DNA of 28,715 nucleotides, taken from positions 1 to 28,715 of the forward strand of contig CAYHRJ010000010.1 of the NCBI GenBank assembly GCA_964359095.1, in the 5' to 3' direction. The translations under genes were made by a program, and so were the position numbers. This document shows, in pieces, positions 20,951 to 28,174 of this stretch; position 1 is the stretch's first letter; every line of letters begins with the position of its first letter. Origin of the DNA: JACRJW01 sp964359095 (lineage in GTDB: Bacteria; Patescibacteriota; Patescibacteriia; UBA9934; GWF2-40-263). The notes under the pieces were generated by a model. The model did not search any database and was not told where the DNA came from. It was given only the letters and a program-made list of their open reading frames with translations.

Positions 20951-21493
20951 CTAGGCCTTGCCCAGCGTTGTTCCTCCTTGTGTCCATTCAACTGGACACA
21001 GCTCGCCGGTTTGTAGAGCCTTGAGCACGCGCAAGGTCTCCGTGACACTTCTTCCAACTCCCAAATCATGATAGAGCGCGTAACGCAGAATGCCGTCTGG
21101 ATCGATGATGAACGTGCCGCGCAGAGCAATCCCTTTTTCCTCGAGCAGCACGCCGTAGTCCGAGCTCGTGGTGCGGTTCATGTCAGAGAAGAGCGGGTAG
21201 TTGAGATCACCGAGTTCCTTGAGCCAAGCTTTGTGCGAGTGGATGGAATCAGTGGAACCTCCGAGCACTTCGGCGTTGAGCGTCTTGAACTCGTCGAACC
21301 GTTTTGAGAAGCCCGTGATCTCTGTTGGACAGACGAACGTGAAGTCTAGAGGATAGAAAAATAACACCAGCCACTTGCCCTTGTAGTCAGCTGACTTTGC
21401 GTTTGAAAATGCGCCGCCTGCCACAACAGTCTCTAGATCAAAATGTGGAGCAGGTTTTCCAACACGAGCGATTTGAGGAGCGTGGTTGTCCAT
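20951..21493 (-). CDS. 2-Cys peroxiredoxin (AhpC/Prx1 type)
   Basis: 180 residues from the Met that begins MDNHAPQIARVG; 21 extra upstream codons are a chance extension through the promoter. The peroxidatic site is DFTFVCPTEIT with Cys 55 and the resolving Cys is 166 in GELCPVEW. Arg in LRGTFIIDPDG completes the typical set. It reduces H2O2 and organic peroxides with a thioredoxin-type donor, in the cytoplasm. The C-terminus stops 14 residues after the resolving Cys (ending TTLGKA) without the YF extension that makes eukaryotic Prx easily over-oxidised. Transcription probably starts from TATTCT 8 nt before the ATG. It is divergent from a DUF3179 gene. Confidence 0.95.
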   Translation of the reverse strand: MDNHAPQIARVGKPAPHFDLETVVAGGAFSNAKSADYKGKWLVLFFYPLDFTFVCPTEITGFSKRFDEFKTLNAEVLGGSTDSIHSHKAWLKELGDLNYPLFSDMNRTTSSDYGVLLEEKGIALRGTFIIDPDGILRYALYHDLGVGRSVTETLRVLKALQTGELCPVEWTQGGTTLGKA

Positions 21494-21501
21494 AGGATGT
21501 A

Positions 21502-21507
21502 AGAATA
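21502..21507 (-). promoter_or_regulatory. -10 box of the peroxiredoxin gene
   Basis: TATTCT on the minus strand, ending 8 nt before the ATG at 21493, which predicts a leaderless transcript and supports that start over the longer frame. Confidence 0.55.
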
Positions 21508-21544
21508 GTGAATGATGAGTTATCATGGTATCCGAGGAAAGCTT

Positions 21545-22402
21545 ATGACACAACACCGATCGACTCTACTGATCCTTTTGGCCGCTGTTTTGGTGAGTGG
21601 CGTTTTTTATCTTGAGTATCGTTATCACCGCACAGCGGTTTCTGTGTCGCAAGAATCTTCACCGGTCATCATTCAGGGTGGTGTGTTGAAGGATGGAATT
21701 CCCGCCATTACGGATCCTGTCTTTGAGTCAGTCGCTGCGGCGGATGTCTATCTCGAAAATGACGGACGAGGGATCGTTGTGGAGGAGAATGGCTACGCGC
21801 GATTTTATCCCTATCAGATTCTCGTCTGGCACGAAGTTGTGAACGATACGTTTCGCGGCGACGAGATTCTCGTGACGTACTGTCCACTCACGTTTTCGTC
21901 GGCTGTCTATGATCGGACGCTCGGTGACGAGATCCTCTCGTTCGGAATTTCTGGAAAGCTCATGGACAGCAACACGTTGCTCTACGACACAAAGACCGAA
22001 TCTCTGTGGAGTCAGCTCAAAGGGGAGAGCGTCGAGGGTGAGCTCGAGGGCTTGAGTCTCACGCGTCTGTCAAGCGAAACAACGACGTGGTCCAGATTCA
22101 AAACAGACTATCCGTACGGTGATGTGCTCTCTGCAGAAACAGGAGCAGATCGAGATTACACACAGGACCCTTATGACCGAGAAGGCTATTATGACTCTGC
22201 GGCCGTGTGGTTTGTCCTCTCGCATGAGGACGTTCGACTTCCAGCCAAGACGATTGTTCAGGGGTACGAGAAGGACGGAGTCGTCATCGCCTATCCAGCA
22301 GACTACGTGCAAGAGCAAGACGACGATCGTATTCTCAGATCCGCCTACTGGTTTGCCTGGGCATCTGCGTATCCTGGTACTAAAATATGGCAAAGGTTAT
22401 AG
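21545..22402 (+). CDS. DUF3179 family protein, membrane-anchored
   Basis: 285 residues from ATG 21545, chosen because GAGGAAA stands 4 nt before it and the signal-anchor (STLLILLAAVLVSGVFYL) follows directly. The body matches DUF3179: GIPAITDPVFESV, ARFYPYQILVWHEVVND, EILVTYCPLTFSSAVYDR, ILSFGISGKLMDSNTLLYD and TESLWSQLKGE. The single Cys in VTYCPL is the family's invariant residue and may be catalytic or metal/haem-binding; no member has an established role to my knowledge. The protein lies outside the membrane. Its stop codon falls within the left arm of a palindromic repeat. Confidence 0.88.
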   Translation: MTQHRSTLLILLAAVLVSGVFYLEYRYHRTAVSVSQESSPVIIQGGVLKDGIPAITDPVFESVAAADVYLENDGRGIVVEENGYARFYPYQILVWHEVVNDTFRGDEILVTYCPLTFSSAVYDRTLGDEILSFGISGKLMDSNTLLYDTKTESLWSQLKGESVEGELEGLSLTRLSSETTTWSRFKTDYPYGDVLSAETGADRDYTQDPYDREGYYDSAAVWFVLSHEDVRLPAKTIVQGYEKDGVVIAYPADYVQEQDDDRILRSAYWFAWASAYPGTKIWQRL

Positions 22403-22484
22403 GGTTTAGGTAGTAGATTGTAGTCCGGATTTCGGATTGCAGCTTCTACAACCTAATACCTACTCCCTAATACCTATAACCTTT
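22392..22484. repeat. Palindromic intergenic repeat, full copy 1
   Basis: The left arm AAAGGTTATAGG...GGTAGTAG (22392-22423) and right arm CTACTCCCTAATACCTATAACCTTT (ending 22484) are imperfect inverse complements around a GC-richer centre. The right arm ends 4 nt before the rsmI ATG. The same family appears at 24592, 25131 and 26107. Confidence 0.75.
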
Positions 22485-22488
22485 TTCT

Positions 22489-23163
22489 ATGCCAACCCTC
22501 TACGTCATTGGGACACCAATTGGAAATCTTTCAGATCTGAGTGAGCGCGCGAAAACGACGCTTGCTTCTGTTGATGTGATTTTGTGCGAAGACACACGCG
22601 TGTCGGCAAAGCTCTTGAACGCGTTTGAGATTCATGTTCCAACACTGTCGTATCATCAGCATTCAGGTGCGTTCAAGACTGATAAGATCATCGCACTCCT
22701 GGAAGGTGACAAGAATTTAGCACTCGTGACGGACGCTGGCACTCCAGGTATTTCTGATCCAGGTGGAAAGCTCATCGAGGATCTCATTGCTCATTTTGGT
22801 GAGAGGCTCATCGTGACACCGATCCCAGGACCTTGCGCCATCGTTGCAGCTCTCTCGATTGCCGGCGTTCCTGCTGATGAGTTTGTCTTTCTCGGTTTTC
22901 CTCCACACAAGCGAGGACGGCGATCTTTTTTTGAACGCATTCATTTGATGCACTCAACCGTTGTGTTTTACGAGAGCACACACAGAATTCTGAAATCACT
23001 TGGTGAACTCGGGGAGAGAATGCCCGAGCGCAAACTGGTCGTCTGTCGCGAACTGACAAAAATGTTTGAAACAATCTATCGTGGCACACCAGCAGAAGTG
23101 ACAGCAAAGTTAGAATCCAGTAGCATCAAGGGAGAATTTGTGATCGTTGTCTCGCCGATATGA
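22489..23163 (+). CDS. rsmI: 16S rRNA (cytidine-1402-2'-O)-methyltransferase RsmI
   Basis: 224 residues of the tetrapyrrole-methylase fold that uses S-adenosylmethionine. Motifs are YVIGTPIGNLSDLS at the start, CEDTR, the SAM-binding LVTDAGTPGISDPG and TPIPGPCAIVAALS, and FLGFPPHKRGRR. It modifies the ribosomal P site, tuning decoding. It stops at about residue 224 (GEFVIVVSPI), whereas E. coli RsmI has about 60 more residues; the missing helical tail is a reduction seen in small genomes. metG begins within its stop (ATGA overlap), so the two are translationally coupled. Confidence 0.96.
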   Translation: MPTLYVIGTPIGNLSDLSERAKTTLASVDVILCEDTRVSAKLLNAFEIHVPTLSYHQHSGAFKTDKIIALLEGDKNLALVTDAGTPGISDPGGKLIEDLIAHFGERLIVTPIPGPCAIVAALSIAGVPADEFVFLGFPPHKRGRRSFFERIHLMHSTVVFYESTHRILKSLGELGERMPERKLVVCRELTKMFETIYRGTPAEVTAKLESSSIKGEFVIVVSPI

Positions 23164-24584
23164 ACCGTTACTACATCACCACTACATTGCCGTACGTGAA
23201 CGCAAAGCCGCATATTGGTTTTGCGCTTGAGATTGTCCAGGCGGACGTGTTGGCTCGCTCCAAGCGTGCCAAAGGTTGCGAGGTGATCTTTAACACAGGG
23301 ACGGACGAACATGGACAGAAGATTTACGAGCGCGCCATGGCGGAGAAAAAAGATCCGCAAGCGTATTGCGATGAGTACGCCGCGAGGTTTGATGCATTGA
23401 AGTCAGCGCTCAATCTCACCTACACACACTTTATTCGCACGAGCGATCCAGCTCACAAAAAAGCTGCGCAGGAGTTTTGGACGCGCTGTGAAAAGCAAGG
23501 CGACATTTACAAGAGTCGCTACCAGGTGAAGTACTGCGTGGGGTGTGAACTTGAGAAGACAGAATCTGAGCTTGTGGACGAACACTGTCCTCATCATCCA
23601 AACATGGAGCTCGAACTGCGCGATGAGGAAAACTATTTTTTTCGTTGGTCGAGGTATCAACAAAAACTCCTTACGCTCTACGCTGAGCGACCAGATTTTG
23701 TTGTCCCTGAACATCGTCTCAAAGAGATCCGTACCTTTGTCGAAGGTGGACTCAACGACTTCAGCATCTCACGACTCCGCGAAAAAATGCCTTGGGGTGT
23801 GGCTGTGTCAGGCGATGAGGATCATGTAATGTATGTCTGGTTCGATGCACTTGTGAATTATATTTCCACGTTGGGTTGGCCAGATGAGAACGGCGAGTTT
23901 GTATTTTGGCCTGGCGTGCAAGTCGCAGGAAAAGATAATCTTCGCCAGCAGTGCGCTATGTGGCAGGCGATGCTGATGTCTGCCGGCGTTGCGCCGTCCA
24001 AGCAAATTTTTATCCATGGCTTCATCACCTCTGGTGGGCAGAAGATGAGCAAGAGTCTGGGGAATGTTGTAGATCCATTCGAGGAAGTGAAGGAGTACGG
24101 CACTGATGCGCTGCGTTATTTTTTGCTGCGTGAAATTCCATCCAGTGAGGACGGCGACTTTTCGCGAGCACGCATGGAAGAGCGTTATGCCGAGCTTGCC
24201 AATCAGCTTGGTAATCTTGTGAGTCGTGTTGCCGCGATGGCGCAAAAATATTTCGAAGGGGAGCTTGATGATGTGTCTCTTGATTGGACGGCTCGCGAGT
24301 TGGTGCTTGCTACGTCGATGGATCATTACGATTTCAAAGCGTATCTCGACCAGGTTTTCGCTGTTGTCGCAGAAGCCAACGATCTCGTCGACAAAAAATC
24401 CCCGTTCAAGTTGGTGAAGGAAGATGAAGCTGCGGCCAAAGCTGTCCTTTCACAGTTAGCCGAGATGATCCGCTTCGTCGGCCGCGCACTTGCTCCCGTT
24501 CTTCCACAAACCAGCGAGGAAATCCTGCACCGTTATGGTAAAGTAGTCCTCACAGGTGACTCTTTGTTCCCGCGTAGAGATTGA
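23160..24584 (+). CDS. metG: Methionine-tRNA ligase
   Basis: A 474-residue class I synthetase charging tRNA-Met. The HIGH motif reads HIGF (residues 18-21). GTDEHG follows, and KMSKS is at 295-299 in GGQKMSKSLGN. The connective insert keeps YCVGCE (Cys 126, 129) and Cys 143 with His residues next to it, a partial zinc knuckle. The anticodon-binding helices follow, and there is no C-terminal tRNA-binding (EMAP/Trbp111) domain, consistent with the short MetRS form. It overlaps rsmI by 4 nt. A half copy of the palindromic repeat separates it from cvpA. Confidence 0.97.
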   Translation: MNRYYITTTLPYVNAKPHIGFALEIVQADVLARSKRAKGCEVIFNTGTDEHGQKIYERAMAEKKDPQAYCDEYAARFDALKSALNLTYTHFIRTSDPAHKKAAQEFWTRCEKQGDIYKSRYQVKYCVGCELEKTESELVDEHCPHHPNMELELRDEENYFFRWSRYQQKLLTLYAERPDFVVPEHRLKEIRTFVEGGLNDFSISRLREKMPWGVAVSGDEDHVMYVWFDALVNYISTLGWPDENGEFVFWPGVQVAGKDNLRQQCAMWQAMLMSAGVAPSKQIFIHGFITSGGQKMSKSLGNVVDPFEEVKEYGTDALRYFLLREIPSSEDGDFSRARMEERYAELANQLGNLVSRVAAMAQKYFEGELDDVSLDWTARELVLATSMDHYDFKAYLDQVFAVVAEANDLVDKKSPFKLVKEDEAAAKAVLSQLAEMIRFVGRALAPVLPQTSEEILHRYGKVVLTGDSLFPRRD

Positions 24585-24591
24585 GTGCCTT

Positions 24592-24623
24592 CCTACAACC
24601 TACTCCCTAAAACCTATCACCTT
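24592..24623 (+). repeat. Palindromic intergenic repeat, right arm only
   Basis: CCTACAACCTACTCCCTAAAACCTATCACCTT-like sequence equals the right arms at 22446-22484 and 25186-25219, without a left partner. It ends 5 nt before the GTG start of cvpA. Confidence 0.7.
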
Positions 24624-24628
24624 CCTCT

Positions 24629-25129
24629 GTGGGCTTCATCGACATTATTCTTCTCGTGATCGTCGGCGCGTTCGTCTTCTTCGGTTTGTTCTTCGGACTC
24701 GTGCACACGATCGGATCACTCATTGGCACGATCCTGGGAATCCTCGTCGCCAGTCACTTCGTGGAGCCAACGTTTGATGCGTTCGGATTCATCTTGGGCG
24801 GCGGCAGTGCAGCGCGGATTATCATTTTCATCATCTTGTTCCTGGTCGTCTCGCGTTTGTTCGGCGTGATCCTTTGGTTCGTTGAAAAAATATTCGGTTT
24901 TTTTTCAATCATTCCTTTTGCTGGCACGATCAATCGGTTACTAGGGGCAGCTCTCGGTCTCATCGAAGGCATCGTCGTCGTCGGCGTGGTGATTTTTTAT
25001 TCTATGCAAGTTCTCCCAGAGGACACACTGCTTGCTGCGCTTGAGTCTTCTGTCGTCGCCGACTTTCTTCTGGCAACCGTGAGTGCGTTGCAGATTTTAT
25101 TCCCTGAAGCTCTTCGTGCAAACACCTAG
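24629..25129 (+). CDS. CvpA family membrane protein
   Basis: 166 residues with four hydrophobic segments: about 3-25, 28-45, 61-85 and 97-128. The start is GTG. The first segment (GFIDIILLVIVGAFVFFGLF with FGLV and G-S-L-I-G) and the third with its RLFGVILWFVEK and the RLLGAALGLIEG turn match the CvpA pattern. CvpA proteins are inner-membrane proteins linked to colicin V export in E. coli and to envelope homeostasis more broadly. The true activity is unknown. Repeats lie on both sides. Confidence 0.85.
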   Translation: MGFIDIILLVIVGAFVFFGLFFGLVHTIGSLIGTILGILVASHFVEPTFDAFGFILGGGSAARIIIFIILFLVVSRLFGVILWFVEKIFGFFSIIPFAGTINRLLGAALGLIEGIVVVGVVIFYSMQVLPEDTLLAALESSVVADFLLATVSALQILFPEALRANT

Positions 25130-25130
25130 C

Positions 25131-25220
25131 AAAGGTATTAGGTAGTAGGTTTTAGGTGGTAGTTCGAAGTACGAATTTCGACTTCCTACCTACAACCTAA
25201 AACCTACACCCTACAACCTC
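25131..25220. repeat. Palindromic intergenic repeat, full copy 2
   Basis: The left arm AAAGGTATTAGGTAGTAGG... (25131-25162) and the right arm CTACCTACAACCTAAAACC... (about 25186-25219) flank a TTCGAAGTACGAATTTCGA centre. The right arm ends 1-2 nt before the tatD ATG. Confidence 0.75.
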
Positions 25221-25221
25221 C

Positions 25222-26064
25222 ATGAAATTCATCGACTCCCATTGCCACGTTCATTTCCGCGCCTACGACGCTGATATGGACGAGGTTATTCAAAAAACCC
25301 TGGACGCAGGTGTTTTTATGATCACGGTTGGAACACAGAAAGATACTTCTGCCATGGGACTTCAAGTGGCAGAGCGCTACGACGGCGTGTGGGCGACGGT
25401 CGGACTGCATCCAAATCATCTGACAAAGCAAGAATTTTTCGATGAAGACGAACTGGATTCTGTGAAGACGCGTGAGGAAACATTTGACATGGATTATTAT
25501 CGCGCGCTTGCCAAGCATCCCAAGTGCGTTGCGATTGGTGAGTGCGGACTTGATTATTATCGGATTCCTGAGGGAGCGAATCATGACCAGATTAAGGAAA
25601 AACAGCGCGCAACTGTGCGAGCGCATTTTGATCTTGCAACTGAGATGAACCTCCCAGTGTCGATTCACTGTCGCGATGCGTACGATGCACAAGCTGAGAT
25701 TATCCGTGAGTACACAGAGGCTGGGAAACTTGCACGACGTGGCGTGATTCACTGCTTCACTGGCACAGAATCTGATGCGCGCGCATTTATCGATTTAGGA
25801 TTTCTGATTTCATTCAGTGGGATCGTTACGTTTGGAAAAAATTTGCAGGAGGTCGCTCGTGCTCTGCCGCTTGAGAAACTCCTCATCGAAACCGACGCGC
25901 CGTATCTCAGTCCAGCTCCCGATCGCGGCAGACGCAACGAACCATGGCGTGTGAAGTACGTGGCTGAGAAGATCGCGGAGCTGAAAGGGGTGAGTGTCGA
26001 GGAAGTCGCACAAGCGACGACGGATAGTGCAAAGACTCTTTTTCGCTTGTTCCGCGGAGGCTAA
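25222..26064 (+). CDS. tatD: TatD family metal-dependent DNase/hydrolase
   Basis: A 280-residue TIM barrel. Metal and catalytic residues are all visible: IDSHCHVHF (HxH), GECGLDYYR (Glu), SIHCRDAYD and VIHCFTGT (His), and the final IETDAPYLSP (Asp). RRNEPWRV is the usual signature after it. TatD enzymes are Mg2+-dependent 3'-5' exonucleases active on single-stranded DNA/RNA and in DNA repair after oxidative damage; the link to Tat export is historical. It is cytoplasmic. The repeat before the gene leaves no Shine-Dalgarno site, unless CCTCC-ATG is read differently. Its stop codon lies in an 18-bp perfect hairpin. Confidence 0.95.
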   Translation: MKFIDSHCHVHFRAYDADMDEVIQKTLDAGVFMITVGTQKDTSAMGLQVAERYDGVWATVGLHPNHLTKQEFFDEDELDSVKTREETFDMDYYRALAKHPKCVAIGECGLDYYRIPEGANHDQIKEKQRATVRAHFDLATEMNLPVSIHCRDAYDAQAEIIREYTEAGKLARRGVIHCFTGTESDARAFIDLGFLISFSGIVTFGKNLQEVARALPLEKLLIETDAPYLSPAPDRGRRNEPWRVKYVAEKIAELKGVSVEEVAQATTDSAKTLFRLFRGG

Positions 26065-26092
26065 GCCCCCGCGCCGCGGGGGCTTAGCCTCC
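26056..26092. terminator. 18-bp perfect palindrome at the end of tatD
   Basis: GGAGGCTAAGCCCCCGCG (26056-26073) and its exact complement (26075-26092) with one base between, very GC-rich, covering the tatD stop. No T-run follows (CCGTTTCTCC), so termination may depend on the stem alone, or it may be a mobile or regulatory palindrome. Confidence 0.7.
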
Positions 26093-26106
26093 GTTTCTCC
26101 GGCTTT

Positions 26107-26180
26107 CTCCTACTCCCTAAAACCCCTCGGCCGGCTCGCCCGTAGGGCTACGCCCGAGGGTGTCCGTCCTATGGGCGAGG
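26107..26180. repeat. Repeat right-arm fragment followed by GC-rich hairpins
   Basis: CTCCTACTCCCTAAAACC (26107-26124) is another right arm of the palindromic family. Nested stems follow: CCCTCGG (26124-26130) with CCGAGGG (26154-26160), CTCGCCC (26135-26141) with GGGCGAG (26173-26179), and GTAG-GG-CTAC. No coding potential is seen between 26065 and 26233. Confidence 0.55.
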
Positions 26181-26201
26181 CTACTCCCTCCCAAAAATAA
26201 T

Positions 26202-26222
26202 AGCGCCCAGAGATTGGGCGCT
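26202..26222 (-). terminator. Intrinsic terminator of the 580-residue gene
   Basis: AGCGCCCA pairs with TGGGCGCT around GAGAT. On the minus strand it is followed by ATTATTTTTGGG. Confidence 0.85.
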
Positions 26223-26233
26223 TTGCGTTTGAG

Positions 26234-27976
26234 CTAGGTCGTGGCTCCGTTGCCTTCGGTCTTGGCCTTCCTGCTGCGAGGCTTGCGCGCACGCTGGGGA
26301 AGCCTGATATTCCCGTCGGTGGCGGGCTTTTCGGTTCCTGCCTCGGCGGCACTTACCGGTGCGCCCAGGCTCCCGCCGTCGCCAAGGCTATGGCGGACAA
26401 GAAAGCTTTGTGGGGCTACCTCTTTTTCCTCCGGAGGCTTGGGCGGCGGCAGTTCGAGTCCTTGCGAGCGCGCGAGCTCCATGAGCAGGTCGCGGCGGGA
26501 TTCCTTCAGCACCCAGCAGTTCCAGTCCCAGGTGACGAGTCCGAGGTTTGCGACCGTCGTGGATGTGAGCATCCAGGCGGCGAGCGGACACTCGTCCTTG
26601 TTCTGGTTCATGGCGTCACGCAGAGCCTCTGGGGTTTTCACGCCCCTCAGGATTTCCGCGAGCATAGGTTTCTTCTCGGTCTCGGTGCCAGCTGCACCCA
26701 GCGCGTGGATGATGTCTCGCCTCGCTTCGTTGACCTGCTCACGCACCCGCTCGCGCAGGAGACGCCCCATGCCCTGAAGCGTGATCCTGCCCACGTCTTC
26801 CGTGGTGCCAGGAGTGAGCCATCCGTTGCCGATCATGTAGTCGATCGGCGGATTCATGATGGCGCGCCCGACGAGCGCTCCACCGGAACCGGGATGCACG
26901 TCGTACAGACTCGCTCCCAGAAGTGCCAAGGCATCCACCTTGGCCTCTCCCAAGTCGAGCTCCTTCATGTCGAGGGACTTCACCTCGCCTGGCAGTCCCC
27001 AGACGGTGAGGATGACCTTGTTCCACATTTCCTCGACGAGGAAGAGTTGGTTTTCTGCCACCTCTCCCTTGAAGATGATCAGGCCACTCTTCTTGCCGAG
27101 CTCAGCGATCTTGCCGCCCAGACGCGCGACGATCGTGTAGGCCCACTTGTCCTTGTCGATCTTTTCGCCCGGGCTAGGCTTGTAGACTGGGCTGAGGCCC
27201 AGCATGGACTTGGCTCCCTGCGGCTGGAGTTCGAGATACTCGATCGCACGACCGATCGAATTCACGATGGGCATCACCTGTTGCCAGGCGTTGTTCGGAT
27301 TCTGTGCGACCATGCGTGCTACCACGGTATTCCACCGTCCGATGGTTTCCACACGGGCAAGCCCGAGAGGAACAGCACGGACGCGTCCGTTCTCGATTCC
27401 GGTGTACGGGTCGAAGTCACGAATGAAGATGCACAGCATCGGTTCACCCGCGCGCATGGCTCCGGTCATCTCGTCGATCACAACGTACTCGATCAGGGAC
27501 CCGAGTCCATTGGTGGTGCGCAGGGGCCGCACTTCGCAAGAGATGCGCTCGGTGAGCTTCTGCGGGTCAGGCAAGGAAACCTTTCCCGAGATCACCAAGT
27601 CGTGATCTGCCACGCACTTGAATTCGGGCTCTCCACTTTCGTTGAAGATGCTTTCACCTTGTGCATTCGTTTCCTTTTCGAGCGTCCATCCCACACGCTG
27701 GCTTTCGCCACCGAAGGAGACGTGTGCGACGAAGGGAACTCCGACGACGGCCTCACCCAGTGCGTTCACGCTCCAGATGGTGCGCTCCTCGATGAAGGAC
27801 CTGCGCTCGGCGAAGGTCATCTTCTTTCCGCCCTTCACGCGTTCGTTCATCATGTTGGCGGCCAGGCGGATTAGATCCGCGTAGATGGCGGCAAGCGCCG
27901 GCACGCGCTCGGGAAGGACGAGGCTGGTCGAAGACCCTGAGCCTGTCGAATGGGTCGAATGGGTTTGTTGAGTCAT
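26234..27976 (-). CDS. Large hypothetical cytoplasmic protein
   Basis: 580 residues from the Met that begins MTQQTHSTHS, chosen because AAGGAG stands about 10 nt upstream; 19 further codons upstream are an unlikely extension past the promoter. There is no signal peptide. An N-terminal low-complexity Ser/Thr part is followed by a mixed alpha/beta body with no known catalytic motif. The C-terminal ~90 residues are disordered and Pro/Glu/Ala-rich, then strongly basic (RLPQRARKPRSRKAKTEG), which suggests nucleic-acid contact. I recognise no family. It is GC-rich with strong expression signals (TTGACA-17-TAGTGT and a Shine-Dalgarno site), shared in style with the divergent gene at 28175, so the pair may be co-regulated and abundant. 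Confidence 0.8.
   Translation of the reverse strand: MTQQTHSTHSTGSGSSTSLVLPERVPALAAIYADLIRLAANMMNERVKGGKKMTFAERRSFIEERTIWSVNALGEAVVGVPFVAHVSFGGESQRVGWTLEKETNAQGESIFNESGEPEFKCVADHDLVISGKVSLPDPQKLTERISCEVRPLRTTNGLGSLIEYVVIDEMTGAMRAGEPMLCIFIRDFDPYTGIENGRVRAVPLGLARVETIGRWNTVVARMVAQNPNNAWQQVMPIVNSIGRAIEYLELQPQGAKSMLGLSPVYKPSPGEKIDKDKWAYTIVARLGGKIAELGKKSGLIIFKGEVAENQLFLVEEMWNKVILTVWGLPGEVKSLDMKELDLGEAKVDALALLGASLYDVHPGSGGALVGRAIMNPPIDYMIGNGWLTPGTTEDVGRITLQGMGRLLRERVREQVNEARRDIIHALGAAGTETEKKPMLAEILRGVKTPEALRDAMNQNKDECPLAAWMLTSTTVANLGLVTWDWNCWVLKESRRDLLMELARSQGLELPPPKPPEEKEVAPQSFLVRHSLGDGGSLGAPVSAAEAGTEKPATDGNIRLPQRARKPRSRKAKTEGNGATT
27927..27964. repeat. TTCGACAGGCTCAGG-type short repeat in the coding N-terminus
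   Basis: On the minus strand CATTCGACAGGCTCAGGGTC and then TTCGAC is preceded by a tandem CCCATTCGA. This string resembles short interspersed elements with TTCGACAxGCTCAGG cores known from many bacterial genomes. Here it is in frame and encodes Thr/Ser/Gly/His residues 6-15 of the 580-residue protein. Confidence 0.45.
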
Positions 27977-28029
27977 TGCTGACTTCTCCTTGGGGTTGAG
28001 AGACACTGGCTGTGAATTGCCAGGGACGA

Positions 28030-28058
28030 ACACTATCAGCCAAAACTTAAAATGTCAA
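28030..28058 (-). promoter_or_regulatory. Sigma70 promoter of the 580-residue gene
   Basis: On the minus strand TTGACA (28058-28053), a 17-nt spacer and TAGTGT (28035-28030). The leader is about 45 nt and carries AAGGAG before the ATG at 27976. Confidence 0.75.
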
Positions 28059-28128
28059 TGAATCGATAATTCAGTTGATGATCGATGACATTTTTCAATA
28101 AAAGCGCTACTTTTCTCGTTATTCCTGC

Positions 28129-28157
28129 TTGACAAAAATGGTCGATTGGCTTAGTCT
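28129..28157 (+). promoter_or_regulatory. Sigma70 promoter of the 28175 gene
   Basis: TTGACA (28129-28134), a 17-nt spacer and TAGTCT (28152-28157), with GGAGG at 28166-28170 just after the expected transcript start. Between this and the divergent promoter, ATCGAT occurs at 28062-28067 and 28081-28086 inside TGTCA...TGACA, a possible shared operator. Confidence 0.8.
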
Positions 28158-28174
28158 CTGACTCTGGAGGATTC

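Noticed and set aside
26390..27874. 494-codon open frame on the plus strand opposite the 580-residue gene
   Set aside because: It is exactly antisense to a gene with promoter, Shine-Dalgarno site and terminator. GC-rich codon use on the minus strand keeps the opposite frame free of stops. It has no start signals of its own, and its composition is rich in His/Arg/Asp as expected of an antisense shadow.
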